Shown here: positions 22,267-34,382 of the stretch, piece after piece
How positions within the stretch are numbered: the first letter of the stretch is position 1
Layout of the letters: every line of letters begins with the position of its first letter
Source: Datura wrightii
Taxonomy: Eukaryota > Streptophyta > Magnoliopsida > Solanales > Solanaceae
Direction of reading: 5' to 3'
Assembly (NCBI GenBank): GCA_035772735.1
Contig: JASDFA010000002.1
Coordinates: forward strand, 7,130,001 to 7,194,000
Length of the DNA: 64,000 bases
Made by a program: the position numbers and the translations under genes
Notes under the pieces: generated by a model
Databases searched by the model: none
Told to the model about the DNA's origin: nothing
Seen by the model: only the letters and a program-made list of their open reading frames with translations

Positions 22267-23240
22267 TTAGGACACCTGCTTTATTTTTTGGACAGCTTCA
22301 TCCTGTTCCTTACCCCATGCTTGGGCATTCTTTTTGAGCATCTTTGTAAGTGGAGAAATATATGTAGAGACTTCAAGAATAAAATCTCTAACATAATTTA
22401 TGATCCTTAAATATTGTTGAAGCTGCTTTGTGGTGTAGTTGGTGTTAGGAAATTTGAGAAATTCTTGACATATATGCGGACCTGAATTGTATGCTTCATT
22501 GCTAAAATGCATCCCTAAGAAATCTATCTCTTTTTTAACAAGGACCATTTTCTTAGCAAAGAGCATGATTCCATTTGCTCTTACTATATCATGAAAATGA
22601 TGGAGTAAGGCAAGGTATTCCTCTAGAGTATTACTAAATAATAGGATATCGTCAATGTATAGTAGTGAGGTATGGAGGATATGCTGAAAGATCTTGATCA
22701 TGTATTTTTGGAATAGAGAGGGTGCAGGTTTCAGATCAATGCATAACCTTCCATTGAAGTGTTGGTTAGAATGCAAAATCCTGTTTTTGGTCTTTCCTCG
22801 GGATATATCCCCAATTGCCAAAATCCATATTTAAGATTACACTTGGAAAAATATGTAGCTTTAGCTAAGTGTGAAAATAGGGAAAGCCTATTTGTTATAT
22901 GGAATTTGTCATCTTGGAGAAAATGGTTGAGCGGCTGGTAGTTTATGAATAATCTGAGCTTACCTCTGGTCTGCTCAGCTCTCTTGTTGTCATAGAAAGC
23001 TTTGCATGCCCATTGAGAATTAGATTGCTCAATCAGTCCAAATTCCATAAGTTCAACACACTCCTTCTTTGCAAGATGAAGGTGCTCTAGATTCATGCCA
23101 GAGTGACTTGCCTTTGTTGGGTTGATATTTTCATTCTTCTTGAATGGGTCTTTGATGAAAAACTCTTCATTCCGCCAGAGTGGGTTTCTACATTTCTTCA
23201 TAAACTCCTTATGAGATTCAGCATATGAATGTTCCATCAA
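22267..23240 (-). pseudogene. EPRV unit 2 reverse transcriptase
   Basis: Two frames (22731-23240 and 22267-22821) cover the RT. The first has GKLRLFINYQPLNHFLQDDK, SLFSHLAKATYFSKCNLKYG and FWQLGIYPEERPKTGFC. The second has APSLFQKYMIKIFQHIL, the catalytic LLYIDDILLFSNTLEE (YIDD codons at 22648-22659) and the connection LRIINYVRDFILEVSTYISP. A frameshift near 22740-22800 separates fingers/palm from the YIDD half. One palm motif reads KCNLKYG, where unit 3 reads KFDLKSG, so the first catalytic aspartate is lost here although YIDD is kept. Confidence 0.88.
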
Positions 23241-23745
23241 TTATTGCTCGATCTCTCCAATCTGCTCGTCCTCAGTGATCTGGAATAGGCGTGAGACACC
23301 TGAATATGGCTTGAATTGATTTTTGAACGCTATTCCATAGGCTTCGATTTGGATTTGATCCTTGAGTTGTCTGAAGATATCGAACCCAATTATAAGATCC
23401 TTTCCTAGGACATCTGATTCGAACAACTTTGTTCTAAATTTTAGTCCTGGGTAGAACTCAATAGTTATTGGGTGTTTTGTGATGACCGTGGTCTTTAGGA
23501 TTCCATTTCATGCAGTGTTGAAGTTCTTGAAATGGGAAATCCATTAATCATCAAGAAGTATCGCTGGATTCATCAACGAAAGATGTTGCACCAGTATCTG
23601 TGAATGCAATGACCTGAATTTGCTTATCCCATTTGGATGGATAAACATTCAACTGGACTTGAGGAATATAGATAATGTTGTTGATTTGTAGCTCAGCCTC
23701 TGAAATCTGGCAATGGTCATGCCCATGTTCTTCGTATATATCCAT
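23241..23745 (-). pseudogene. EPRV unit 2 aspartic protease
   Basis: Frames at 23551-23745 and 23241-23426 carry VIAFTDTGATSFVDESS (the active-site D-T-G-A is intact) and, after a break of about 120 bp, GKDLIIGFDIFRQLKDQI. The N-terminal side has INNIIYIPQVQLNVYPSKWD, shared with unit 1. The two parts are out of register, so the enzyme is not made whole. Confidence 0.8.
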
Positions 23746-23828
23746 GGAGAAAAGATTGTCCTCTGACGACTTATCTTCTACTGAAAGGAAAGATTCAAGA
23801 TCTTTATCCTTGACATCATCATACTCTT

Positions 23829-24038
23829 CTATCTCAGAAGAAGCCTGATAGATCTTTTATCTTGAGGATAGTTCTTTGAAAAGTGTCCGATCTTATGGCA
23901 GATAAAGCATCTGTCATTCTTTCTGCCTGGACTCTTTCTCCTAATATATTGTTCACCTGGTGTATTTGGATCTTCCTTCAATAGGCTTTGGCCATTTGAA
24001 CTTCTTGTATTTCTTGAATCTTTTTTGCTTTCTGGCAT
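23829..24038 (-). pseudogene. EPRV unit 2 capsid C-terminus with damaged CCHC knuckle
   Basis: The minus strand at 23868-23909 encodes CFICHKIGHFSKNY. The spacing equals the intact knuckle of unit 1 (13681-13722), but the last cysteine is tyrosine. A basic stretch (RRKSPGRKNDR) precedes it. It would bind viral nucleic acid in an intact capsid protein. Confidence 0.8.
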
Positions 24039-24369
24039 GGCAAGAGTAATTGGACTCGGTGATTAGGTCAGTTCTACTGCAATCTTTATCAAGGGTTGGA
24101 TTATTGTGCATGATCTGCATCAGAATAGATCTCTTTGTACAGATATCTTCTAGCGCTATGAAAATTGTTTTCCTTATATAACCGACTTGGTGAATTGTGA
24201 TCGACTAGAACTTTTCCTCAATAATCATTAAGCTTCATCCTGCTAAAATCTTTGGCAAGGATGAAACGCGAAGGCCTACTTCAAACTGCGTCTCCACAAA
24301 ATTCAAACTATATTTTTTCCATCTTCTAGAAATGAATATCAATTACATCTCTGTCGAATGATACGCATT

Positions 24370-24630
24370 TCATCTCGAAGAATTGTCTTCGTAGCTTTTC
24401 TTGCCTCTATACTGTATCTCCACAAAAGACTTCATGTAGGATTCTGATGTCGAAAGCAAAGTCATGAGACATGAGGAAAGTATTCTTGTCATATATCCCA
24501 GCGCGGTCCACCAATCTTTAAGGATGCCGGAGAACCTTGATGTGAAGTCTGACAGATAAGATATTTCTATCGATCTACCAAGTGTTTCATTACCATCCAA
24601 GTAAGGAAATCTTGGATTCTTTGGGGCCAT
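24370..24630 (-). pseudogene. EPRV unit 2 capsid core fragment
   Basis: This has FPYLDGNETLGRSIEISYL and DFTSRFSGILKDWWTALG, matching the unit 1 capsid frame at 14300-14421. After that motif the frame shifts and the remainder (24040-24370) is scattered in other frames with stops. Confidence 0.7.
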
Positions 24631-24639
24631 TTCAAAATG

Positions 24640-26065
24640 TTAACGTCATCGAGAGAAAAAGTGTGGAACCCAGTTCCAACCAATTTTGGCGTTGGTTGTT
24701 CTGGTCTTCTCTCTCAAATCGGGTCATCTGTCATCCGTCTTGATCGTCATCGACTTCAGAAACTTATGGTTTTCTTGGTCGGTTCATGTATATCGGTGAA
24801 TTGTCTTCCTCGGAGGTGTCTAGTGAGAGATTCTCACTTGACTCAGTCTCTGCTTCTTCAGATTCATCAATAGGATTGCTATCTCTTGTATCTTCAGTGC
24901 TGGATCCTATGTTATCATTTTCGTCGCCATAGAGGTTCTAAAAAACTTGATCTTAAATCATCAAGTTTTCTAGATCTTTCTTTGGAACTTTCCCCAACCT
25001 CTTTCCTTATTTTGGCCTGCTTTTCTGCTGCAAGGGCATCTTTCCTTTCCCAAACACATTTTGCAATGTGAAACTAAGTTTCCTCTATGTATTGAGGGTA
25101 AGATGTAGGTTCATGTGGAATGAAATGAGAGGTAGTACCTGGGCGGGCCAATTTAGGTGGTGAGTATGTCTGTGATGACATAGGGAAAAAAGAGGTCTTT
25201 GGAGAGTGGTTTTGGGTTTTTGTAGTTCAAAAGGTCCATGTCTCAGTTATTTGATTTGCTCTTTGATGTCAGCCATTTCTTTTTGTTGATATGAAAAGAA
25301 GTGGAAAAGTGAAGTGTTTGGTGGACAAATTTCATACTGCATATTCTGCAGTTGTAATTCCAGGGCTCGGATAAGACTGGCATATTGACTACATGTCTAT
25401 TCCACTTTCTTCTTAATGTTCTCCACATTGCTCATCATCTTGGTCTTTGTGTGAGCAATGTTTCTTAGGGAAGTGCTGATGTTGGTCAACACCTTGTTCT
25501 GGTAGATTGCATCTTCTAATTGCCAGTTGATGGTAGCCTCAATATCACTAGTAGGTGGCTTTTCTCTAGTAGGCAACAAACCATTTTTCATTGGTATTTT
25601 TGGTGCATGTCTTGCACCATATTTTTTAAAGGGTTTTTTTTGATGGGAATTCTGGAGTATGACTAGAGCTGGATGGACTCATCATGAAGATTTGAGGGTT
25701 GTATGGTTTTTGGGCTGGAGTAGGTAGAGTTGGCCAATCTTGACTTTTGTAGGAAACAAGGAATTCATACTTTCCCATATGGCTAAGGGAACCGATAGAT
25801 GGATCCCCGTCTTCATATTGCTGACGAAATTCCTTTTCTAAGCATCTCCCCTTCTTTTTGGGTTTGGATTTCTTCTCTACATATTCAACTTCATCCTCCA
25901 AACATTCTTGGAAGTCAAATTCGATGTCTCAAGGGCAGTGCCCGGAAAAGGGACATTTAAACCACATATGTCACGACCTTCTTGATTGAACTGTTTGATC
26001 CAATCATGTTCACTCATGACAGCTGGAAGGATCCAATCGAGTAGATCCTCTTCATCTTCAGGCAA
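24640..26065 (-). pseudogene. EPRV unit 2 linker with coiled coil
   Basis: Fragments in order are 25877-26065 (MPEDEEDLLDWILPAVMSEH), 25626-25901 (lysine-rich KKSKPKKKGRCLEKEFRQQY, then MMSPSSSSHTPEFP), 25397-25591 (PTREKPPTSDIEATINWQLE and a heptad-like helix ending KMMSNVENIKKKVE) and a serine/glutamate-rich stretch towards 24700. They mirror unit 1 piece by piece. The function is not recognisable; the coiled coil suggests oligomerisation. Confidence 0.6.
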
Positions 26066-26161
26066 AGGTTCGAATGTAGGCTGGTAAATCTGAAAAGAAA
26101 AGGTTGTGCTTTTTGGTTTTTTGAGATGAGAGTGGTTAAAGCTGATGGCTACAGTTTTATC

Positions 26162-27075
26162 CTATTTTTTGACAAAGATTGGTTCTGTGGATCCAAAAGG
26201 TTCAACATGAGGTTCTCTCACCCACTCATAGTTTCTAACCCATGAGTGAGTAAGAATTTTGTCAAGTTCTTCCTTTGGTATTTTTCTGGGTATTTGGGTG
26301 CATGTGGTAGTTCCGTTGGTGGCATCTATATGTAGCAGTAAAGCATCATCTCCACCAGGAAACGGTAGATCCATGGCATGATTTTGAACTCGCCAAGCTA
26401 TTTGATAGTGAAGAGTTTCCCAGATAGCATCTCTAGCTTGTAGAGCTCACTGTATCTGGACTTGGATCTTTAGAGCTTCTATCAGATATAGATCGCTTAG
26501 GGACATGTTGAAATTTGGATATAAGGTGACAAAGACTGTGCCAACATTTAAGGTGACCTTAGTTGTATCTAAATTTGCATGTTGGTACTCTTGATATAGA
26601 GTATCAAGGAGTGAATGGCGTGCAACAACAGGTTGGCCTTTCCTTCTATGATATGACAAGGCGATTCGGACAAACCAAAATGAATATGGGTGAATCCGTG
26701 ATTTTTCCATTGCCTTGGAAAATCATCGGGAATCTACAGGGTGACAAACTGTTTTTCTTGCGTAGCAAGAATGGGATGTTGATCGAGTTTTGAAGCAGCA
26801 ACATATTCCTTTACTCCTTTTGGTTTATATTGGACTAAAGAACGAATTTGTAACCATTGATTGGTTGTCTTTTTGGCAAAGGCAGAATAAGGATTTCGGA
26901 AAGGTATGTATGTAGAAGATACTTTATTTTCATCTGGTAGTATATCTACTTCATAAACATAGTATTTACAAGACAAAGTTTTCCTAACTGTAGGAGACAT
27001 AGCTATTTTAGTGAAGGATTTACAAAGACTCGACGAAGAAGAATATTTACAAGGACTAGACGTAGACTCACTCAT
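26162..27075 (-). pseudogene. EPRV unit 2 movement protein (30K type)
   Basis: The N-terminal frame 26734-27075 starts with a serine-rich MSESTSSPCKYSSSSSL and runs through NQWLQIRSLVQYKPKGVKEY. The next frame, 26447-26710, carries the core WFVRIALSYHRRKGQPVVAR and NVGTVFVTLYPNFNMSL. The third, 26162-26374, has FPGGDDALLLHIDA. Frameshifts near 26720 and 26400-26440 break it. The family forms tubules that carry virus between plant cells. Confidence 0.78.
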
Positions 27076-27114
27076 AACTATTCAAACTGCTCCTCCATCC
27101 AAAATGATGGATTT

Positions 27115-27127
27115 GGCTTTGATACCA
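27115..27127 (-). other. EPRV unit 2 primer binding site (tRNA-Met type)
   Basis: The minus strand reads TGGTATCAAAGCC, about 40 bp upstream of the movement-protein start at 27075. It matches the tRNA-Met primer type used by Caulimoviridae. Confidence 0.8.
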
Positions 27128-27130
27128 ACT

Positions 27131-27880
27131 GGGGGTAACGAGAGGGCTCCGACACAAAGAAGTCGGGCACAGGGCGAGGAAATGGAGGGCAAGGCAGCGA
27201 GATTGCAAGAACAATAGTTTTCATACGAAGGGGGACTGGGCTGCAATATCCCGAAGGATGGCTTTCCATGAAACCTAGCTTCCACATCCCGGAGGAAAGC
27301 TTGCCAAGTCAGTTGGACAGTAAATTTCTTCATCGACATGAAACAATTTCCCTACAAAAAGGGGTTGGCTTCTACATCCATCCGGATGGTTTGTCAAGAT
27401 ACACAACTCGGGAAATCTTTTACTCTACTTATAAATTTAGCTGTTTATAAGCTTCAAAAAACTATTTTACTTGCAATAAGCTTTCTTACAAGACGTGTCG
27501 AGTCCCTACACTACTTCAAGGATCAGCCACACCATGCCTTTTGAAAGGAAGAACAAGAGAGAATTTAGCAAACACTCATATTATTGAACATAGGAAATTT
27601 TTACAAGACTCAACTAGTTGCGCTCTACTCTGATTATGATCTTCTTTACAATGTAGAACTTAGCCTCCTTTATATTGGGGCTAGGTGACTACAAGATAAG
27701 ACTCAATACAAGATAAAATTTGCATATCTTTCTAGACAGCCTAACAAAATGAAAACGACACACCTATTTACATGACCTAATAAAAACAAATCTGGAACCC
27801 ATAATTAAGCAAACTCATCTACAAAGCCTAATAACAACAGATGCCTAATAATACAAACGGCCTTATAAAACAGCTAGCCT
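27131..27880 (-). promoter_or_regulatory. EPRV intergenic region, promoter and leader of unit 2
   Basis: This non-coding region lies between the end of unit 3 coding (about 27881) and the unit 2 primer site, colinear with 20097-20770. The TATA-like box CCAATATAAAGG (minus) is at 27667-27678, weakened by one base relative to the 20557 copy. Around 27201-27217 it holds the empty-site version of the target used by the solo LTR. Short open frames here are not genes. Confidence 0.7.
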
Positions 27881-29016
27881 AATATGTACAAGAAATCCCA
27901 TGTGAGGGCATGTGAATTGGGGCCCGCTTTCATCATCATATAGGTAGTAAATTTCGTCGGGTGATCTGAGGCGGTGAGCTTCCAGATTCTTGCACATGTA
28001 TTGCACACGTCATCAACCATTATCCAGTGGGACAATGTATTGAGGTGCTACTAGTGGGTTTGAGCATCCACCACCTGAATTCCATCGGAAGCCATGTTTG
28101 TCGTCGAAGAAACTCATAATCTAGCATTTTTTGCTTTACATTTCTGCCATGGATTACTCCATATTTTGAGAGCTCTGTGATGGAGTATTTGATGGGATGT
28201 TCATCCTTATCCGTGTTATGGCGTAGATGATTTCATCTCTTGTGATCTCATAGAGTGCTTGATATTCCTTTGCTACTTTTCGGACTTCGTCCCAGTGAGG
28301 ATGTTTCTCAGTGTGGTTCCATGGCGCCCATTCTTTCGGCCAAAACTCTTTTGGAATGCATTGATTTTGCTGGAATATAAATCTTTGTGCTTCATAGTAT
28401 TCTTCTTCCATGGACAAAATAGAGACTGGAAATCGCCAACAAAAAGAGAGTTCTGGTTTGGCATAGGCTTTCCCGTCGATTAACTTTATTGGTCGATGCA
28501 GCATGAATACCTTTGCATCGTATGAATTCTTAAAGCATTGAACTCAGTACTTCCGTGGCCTAAACCACTGTAGAAATATTTTCAAAGCTGGTTCAATCTT
28601 GTCAAAATCCCTGAATACGTTGCACTTGAATTCCATCAAGATATAATACTGGTGACATAAGTACCAGAAGAACCACAAGATTTCTTAAGAAAAATCATTG
28701 GCAAGTGGTATGAACACGTGATAGAACGGGTATTCTGAGTTGAATCCACATGGCTTTAGGATGGATCCTCCGTACCTTTTGAAAACATGTAGCTCATAGA
28801 ATGTCCGTCTTTCTATCAAGATGGATGGATCGAATGGGTCCACATACTGACTGAACAAGTCGGTGGATGGCTTGGTTGTCTCGATGACCTGGGAACTGTT
28901 GGGTTAGTAAATATGAATATTTGTGCCAGCTAGTTCTTTCATCTACTTGGGTTTCTCGGGCAAAAATCTTTTTGTGAATTCGTCTGGTCATTATAGGAAG
29001 TCTGTAGGAAATTATC
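27881..29016 (-). pseudogene. EPRV unit 3, downstream coding region of unknown function
   Basis: This is the counterpart of 20771-21855. The 28154-28504 frame is the best preserved: VFMLHRPIKLIDGKAYAK variants, EEEYYEAQRFIFQQNQC, KEWAPWNHTEKHPHWDEV and DEIIYAITRIRMNIPSNTPS. It is cut at 29016 by the chromovirus, with the rest of unit 3 resuming at 38385. Frames are again broken. I give no family name; the resemblance is to unit 2 only. Confidence 0.65.
29012..29016. repeat. Left target-site duplication (TTATC)
   Basis: TTATC directly precedes the TGTCATGACC edge of the left LTR and is repeated at 38385-38389 after the right LTR. This is the 5-bp hallmark of integrase-mediated insertion. Confidence 0.9.
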
Positions 29017-31158
29017 TGTCATGACCCAAACGTACATCTGGATCGTAGACACAGGACAAGGGACCCCGAGAGACCCCAAGTCAACCCATGGCTCATGCAT
29101 TCAACTAATCTCATTTAAATAAACAAAATATTAAACATAAAACATAGTAGAAACGTAACCATGACATAACATCAAGAAATACCAAGCATTTACATTAGTT
29201 AAGTACTATGCATTTGTCCGAAAGCCTCTAATACGTCAGATGGGTTGACGGGACAACATCCCCAACTAACCCGAGCAATATTGAAACATAATCAGCAAGA
29301 AAGTTTATCAAACGGCCCTCGGAACATGAGGACTCACCAAAAAGTTGATATCGTAGGCTGGGATGGTCTAAGGATTAGGATGAGCCTGAGATCCGGACCC
29401 TGTATCATGAAATGATACAACATAGAAAGTATGCGGTCAGTACGTGGAATGTACTAAGTATGCAAGGTAAGTAAACCGGACATTTCTAAAAGTAAAGTAA
29501 ACTCATAATAGACATAGGAGTAGGACATCATACTTACATCAAAATCTTCAGAATAAAACATAAGGCTCAAGACTTTCAAATCTTTCATAATCATTCATTA
29601 TCATAATCATAAATAACTTTATCATAATATAACTTGAGAAAATAGCATAAACATAACAATGCATAAAACATGCGGAACAATGGGAGGACTCTTCATAACT
29701 GGCACCATCATGGTAGAGCCTTTCATGATGCCGCACTGTCTCACTCAAGTGGGCAAAGTCGACCCTGGCTTGCCAGGCGAGGGTCGTGCATAAGGCGTGA
29801 TGTCACATTTGAGGGGATCATTATCAATACATCCTATCATGTACAACCCAAGGTGGCGTGTGGTTATGAGACGCTGGCGTAGTCCTTTGAACGCGGGGCT
29901 GATCAGTGGTAGACACGGCTACCAAAAACATGCATATAGACTCATACATAAATCATTAATATCATGCATAAAAATTCATTGGCTAAGATATAACATTTAT
30001 CATCATTGATCCCCTTTAAAACATGCTTAGCAAAGAATCAAGGACCCTTTTCATCGGCCAACATCATGAATCAATAAATCATGAAATTTATCTCATAAAT
30101 CATAAATCATTCTTCATCATGTTGGCATTTCCCAATGCTTCATCGTACTCAATTCATTCAAAATATGCTCATAAACACGGGTAACTTGGATTCATGCATT
30201 TCCATAATAAATAAACTTAAAATTATGAATATTCGTCATAAATCATAATTTCCAAGAACTTCCATAAAGAGGCAATTTAGAGATAAAAAGATTGAAACAT
30301 GATTTTGAAGAAATTAATACAAAACCTGCCCGATATGCATAATTTAATAATTAAAACTCAATTAAATTATATCCATAAAGAGAAATCATATCTTCATGGC
30401 TTGGATAAAACCCCATGGACTTTGAGTAGGAGAATTCATGAATTAACTTGAAATTGAGCATGGGTGACGAAGAATTCCACCCATTTTAAAACCCTACATA
30501 CCTAGGAATAGATTCACTTAAAGTTTCTTGAGCACCCACAAAGAATTTGATGAAAATTTTGGGAAGAAGGTCCTGAATCTCCCAAAAACCTCTCTAAAAT
30601 CCTTGCATGAGATTGGGCATGCACAAAGGGCTTAACCCATCTTATATAACTCAGAAACATATCAAAAATGACGTAGTTTAGGCCTTAGGGGCTTAGGAAG
30701 TTACAAAAACACCCTTTTTAAAACGCATGAATTTCTGGTCGCTAGTCCTCTCGAGGGACCTAACGGGTTGTTGCCTTAGGGCACGACGCGCTGCTTTGAT
30801 CCATTGAGTCCACTGCCCAAACCTCCAAGGAAACCCCATAGGTGACTTCATGAGTCGTGAGGTCAGACCACGACTTGTGGTCACCTTCCGTGGCCTACAT
30901 TGCCCATCCCAATTTTACTAATCCTCCAGGGTTGACCACGGGTAACCTCACGAGTCGTGAGGTCTGACCACGACTCTTGGTCAGGACCATGGCCTCCTCA
31001 CTCAAACTTTGCCAAACCAAGCTGACCATGAGTCACCTCACGACTTGTTGTCACTCCTCAAGACTCACCACATGAGTCGTTCTATGACCTAGTGTAAATT
31101 TTCAGTTTTTCTCCGTTTTCATTTCCATGTCTGCTCCTTGGGTTACCGGGGTATAACA
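29017..31158 (-). repeat. 3' LTR of the Tekay-type element
   Basis: It runs from TGTCATGACCC to GGGGTATAACA, 2142 bp. On the coding strand the LTR therefore opens TGTTATACCCCGG. It contains the hairpin-forming stretches at 29401-29419 and 29439-29455 and a cluster of CACGACTCGTG-like motifs at 30750-31085. No genes are present. Confidence 0.9.
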
Positions 31159-31170
31159 ATATCTCCCCTT
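31159..31170 (-). other. Polypurine tract of the Tekay-type element
   Basis: The minus strand reads AAGGGGAGATAT immediately before the 3' LTR, the expected plus-strand primer position. Confidence 0.7.
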
Positions 31171-31461
31171 GGGGAACATTCATCCTCGAATGTTAGAAAC
31201 ATGCAGAAAACTCATAAACAAGCTATCACCATATATGATTACCAATCATTTAAGTGGAAAACTGACAGAATGACTCCCTCCGAAAGGAACTACATAGCTA
31301 AACTGAATTCAGACATCACATACATTTACCATATCATAAAATAAACTCTTACACATGAACTGAACAGAAAAAGATGATTAAAGGTTTAGGGCAAAACCGA
31401 TACCTCAAATTAAAACTAAGCCAGTTGGGAACAAATGAGAGTATTTAGCTATCATATCTGC

Positions 31462-31923
31462 TTAGGCTTCCCATGTAGCTCCCTCAACATGCTGAATTCT
31501 CCACAATACTTTAATTGAAGCTACTTCTATATTCCTCAGCCTCCAAACTTGATGATCCAAGATTTCAACGGGAATTTCTTCATAACTGAGGTTGTCCTTC
31601 ACTCCAACATTTTCTACTGGAACTACCAAGTCTGGATCACCCAAACACTTCTTCAAAAGTGAAACATGAAAGACGCAATGAACCGAAGATAGCTCTGAGG
31701 GCAAGTCCAACTCATACGCCACTTTACCAATTCTTCTCACAACTCGGTAGGGGCCAACATAGCGAGGACTAAGTTTACCTTTCTTCCCGAACTGCATGAC
31801 TCCCTTCATAGGAGATACCTTTAGAAATAACCAGTCGTCCACATCAAACTCCAAATCTCTTCTCCTTACATTAGCATATGACTTCTGAAGACTCTGAGCG
31901 GTTTTCAACCGGTCCCTTATCAA
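31462..31923 (-). pseudogene. Integrase C-terminus and chromodomain, Tekay-type element
   Basis: This 153-codon frame starts in the integrase C-terminal region: RRRDLEFDVDDWLFLKVSPM, then KLSPRYVGPYRVVRRIGKVA (a GPY/F motif) and HCVFHVSLLKKCLGDPD. It ends with a chromodomain, EILDHQVWRLRNIEVASIKV followed by LWRIQHVEGATWEA. Chromodomains of this type direct integration to marked heterochromatin. It is in a different frame from the upstream integrase, with the linking segment (31930-32260) broken. Confidence 0.88.
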
Positions 31924-32261
31924 CTAAACCTTCACCATCACCTCATGAATCGAATTTGGGCCTATCATAGATGCCTCACCAACCTCAAATCATCCGATGG
32001 GAGATCTACACCTCCGTTCGTAAAGAGCCTCGAACGGTGCCATCTAGATACTGGAGTGGTAAATGTTATTATAAGAAAACTCGATCAAGGGAAAATGATC
32101 ATCCCAACTACCTTTAGAATCCATAACACATGCCCTAAACATGTCCTCAAGGGTCTGAATGGTTCATTCTACCTATCCGTCTGTTTGCGGATGGAAGGCT
32201 GTACTGAGCATAGCCTGTATCCCAAGTCCTTTTTGAAAAGAAAGCCAGAATTGAGAGGTTA

Positions 32262-32696
32262 CTAAGTACCTAGGTCTAAGATAATAAACAATGGCACTCC
32301 ATGAAGTCGAACCAACTCCCAAATATACAACTTAGCATAATCATCCGCTGAATTCGTGGTCTTGACCGGTAAGAAATGTACAGCCTTAGTTAACCTATCA
32401 ACCACCACCCAAATGGAGTCATATTGCCGGCGAGTACGAGGTAGGCCTGTAACAAAATCCATATTAATCTCTTCCCACTTCCAAGTGGAGATGCTGATAT
32501 CCTGAAGTACACCTCTCGGCCCTTGATGTTCGACTTTCACTTGCTCGCAGTATGGACATTTTGCTACGAACTCTGCAATATCTTTCTTCATACCATCCCA
32601 CCAATAGATTTCTTGCAAATCCCAATACATTTTCATGGATCCTAGATGAATAGAATATCTAGTACCATGTGCCTTATGCAATATCCGAACTCTCAA
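32262..32696 (-). pseudogene. Integrase core and zinc-binding domain, Tekay-type element
   Basis: The N-terminal HHCC domain reads HGTRYSIH ... CPYC. The catalytic core has INMDFVTGLPRTRRQYDSIW (first Asp) and VVVDRLTKAVHFLPVKT. The second catalytic region reads IILDLGT at the frame end, altered from what I would expect (a D-x-G-T type motif), and the frame then closes. The enzyme joins element DNA to the chromosome. Confidence 0.87.
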
Positions 32697-32774
32697 ATTG
32701 TCGATGTCCGGAACACATAGTCGACCCTAGTATTATAGCACACCATCTCCCTATTGGGAGAAGATCTCCACCTT

Positions 32775-33568
32775 CTAACTCCGCACCACCTCCTTCAGCT
32801 TCCTCAATATTGGATCCTCATCTTGCCTGGATTTATCATCAACTACCAAGGACGATTCTGACCCGTTATGCACAACAACACCGCCATCGATCGAGTCGAT
32901 CAATCTAACTCCCAACCTTGCGAGTCGGTGGACATCCCTCACCAACTCCTTCTTTCCCCTATCTACATGGGACACGCTTACAATAGAGATTCTACTAAGC
33001 GCATATGCAACCATATTAGCCTGGCCCGGGTGGTAAAGGACATTCATGTCATAGTCCTTAAGTAACTCCAACCACCTCCTTGTCGAAGATTTAGATCCTT
33101 CTATGTGAACACATATTGCAAACTCTTGTGATCCTTAAATACCTCCACGTGAACCCAATACAAGTAATGCCACCATATCTTGAATGCAAACACCACAATG
33201 ACCAACTCAAGATCAAGGGTCGGGTAATTCTTTTCATGAACTTTCAGCTGTCTCGAGGCATATGCTATTACCTTCCCATGCTGCATCAACACACTTCCTA
33301 GCCCAACTCTCGAAGTATCAAAATATACTACAAAGCCATCAGTACCCTCAAGTAAGGTCAAAATTGGTGTTGAAGCGAGCCGGGTCTTTAACTCTTGGAA
33401 GCTTTTCTCACAAGCATCCGACCATTGAAATTTCACCTTTTTCTGATTCAACTTAGTTGAAGGAGCCGCAATAGATGAGAAACCCTCCACAAACCTTCGG
33501 TAATAACCTACTAAGCCCAAGAAACTCCGAATTTCTAAAGGGTTCACCAGTCTGGGCCAATTCTTCAC
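32775..33568 (-). pseudogene. RNase H and connection domain, Tekay-type element
   Basis: Frame 33101-33568 holds the RT connection (EIRSFLGLVGYYRRFVEGF) and the start of RNase H (DGFVVYFDTSRVGLGSVLMQ, then GKVIAYASRQLKVHEKNYPT). Frame 32775-33071 continues with LLKDYDMNVLYHPGQANMVA and DALSR-like AYALSRIS. The catalytic order is visible, but YFDTSR and AYALSR carry changes from the usual D-A-S and D-A-L-S-R forms. Confidence 0.85.
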
Positions 33569-33603
33569 CGCATCTTCTAGGAATCTACCCTTATGCCTTC
33601 ACT

Positions 33604-34295
33604 CTATACTACATATCCCAGAAATGCTACCGAGTTTATCAAAAAGTCACACTTACAAAACTTTGCATATAGTTGACGATCCTTGAAAGTTTGCAGCAGT
33701 ATCCTCAAATGAGTGGTATGCTCCTCCTCGCTCCGGGAGTATTTAAGAATGTCGTCGATGAACACGATCACAAACATATCTAAATATTGCTTGAATGCCC
33801 TGTTCATTAGGTCCATAAAAGATACAGGAGCCTTGGTTAGCCCAAAATACATAACAAAAAATTCGAAGTGACCATACCGAGTCCTGAAAGCGTCTCCGGG
33901 ATGTCACTGTCCCGAACTCTAAGCTGGTGATGCCCGGATCTGAGATCGATCTTGGAGAAGCATTTGGCACCCTGAAGCTGGTCAAACAAATCATCGATCC
34001 TAGATAAAGGGTACCTATTCTTGATGGTAACCTTTTTCAACTATCGATAGTCAATACACATGCGAAGGGAACCGTCCTTCTTTCGAACAAATAGAACCAG
34101 TGAACCCCATGGAGACTGGCTCGGTCTAATGAAGCCCATATCCAAAAAATCCCTTAATTGATCCTTCAATTCCTTTAGCTCGGATGGAGCCATCCTGTAA
34201 GGAGGGATAGAGATAGGTTGCATATCTAGCAATAGGTCAATACCGAAATCAATTTCCCTTTCTAGAGGAACACCTGGCAAATCCTCAGGAAACAC
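33604..34295 (-). pseudogene. Reverse transcriptase, Tekay-type element
   Basis: Three frames make up the RT. 34041-34295 has FPEDLPGVPLEREIDFGIDL and LVLFVRKKDGSLRMCIDYR. 33837-34040 has NRYPLSRIDDLFDQLQGAKC and FSKIDLRSGHHQLRV. 33604-33852 has the active site FVIVFIDDILKYSRSEEEH. A TAG follows CIDYR where a glutamine codon would fit (C-to-T), and a shift lies near 33850. Synthesises element cDNA in working relatives. Confidence 0.9.
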
Positions 34296-34382
34296 GTATG
34301 GATATTCTCACACCACCAGAACTGACTGAATAGTTGGGGTCTCAGACTCCACATCCTTAACCCTAACTAGGTGGTACATGCA

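Larger units (their letters stand above)
20771..27130 (-). mobile_element. EPRV unit 2 (all domains present in order, frames broken)
   Basis: This is the most complete pararetroviral unit. From right to left it holds the primer site (27115-27127), movement protein, linker/coiled coil, capsid, CCHC knuckle, aspartic protease, reverse transcriptase, RNase H and a downstream coding region of unknown function ending at 20771. With the intergenic region to its right the period is about 7.11 kb, within the size of a caulimovirid genome. The genus is not settled from sequence alone; florendovirus-, solendovirus- or petuvirus-like are all possible. Numerous stops and shifts show it is inactive. Confidence 0.87.
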
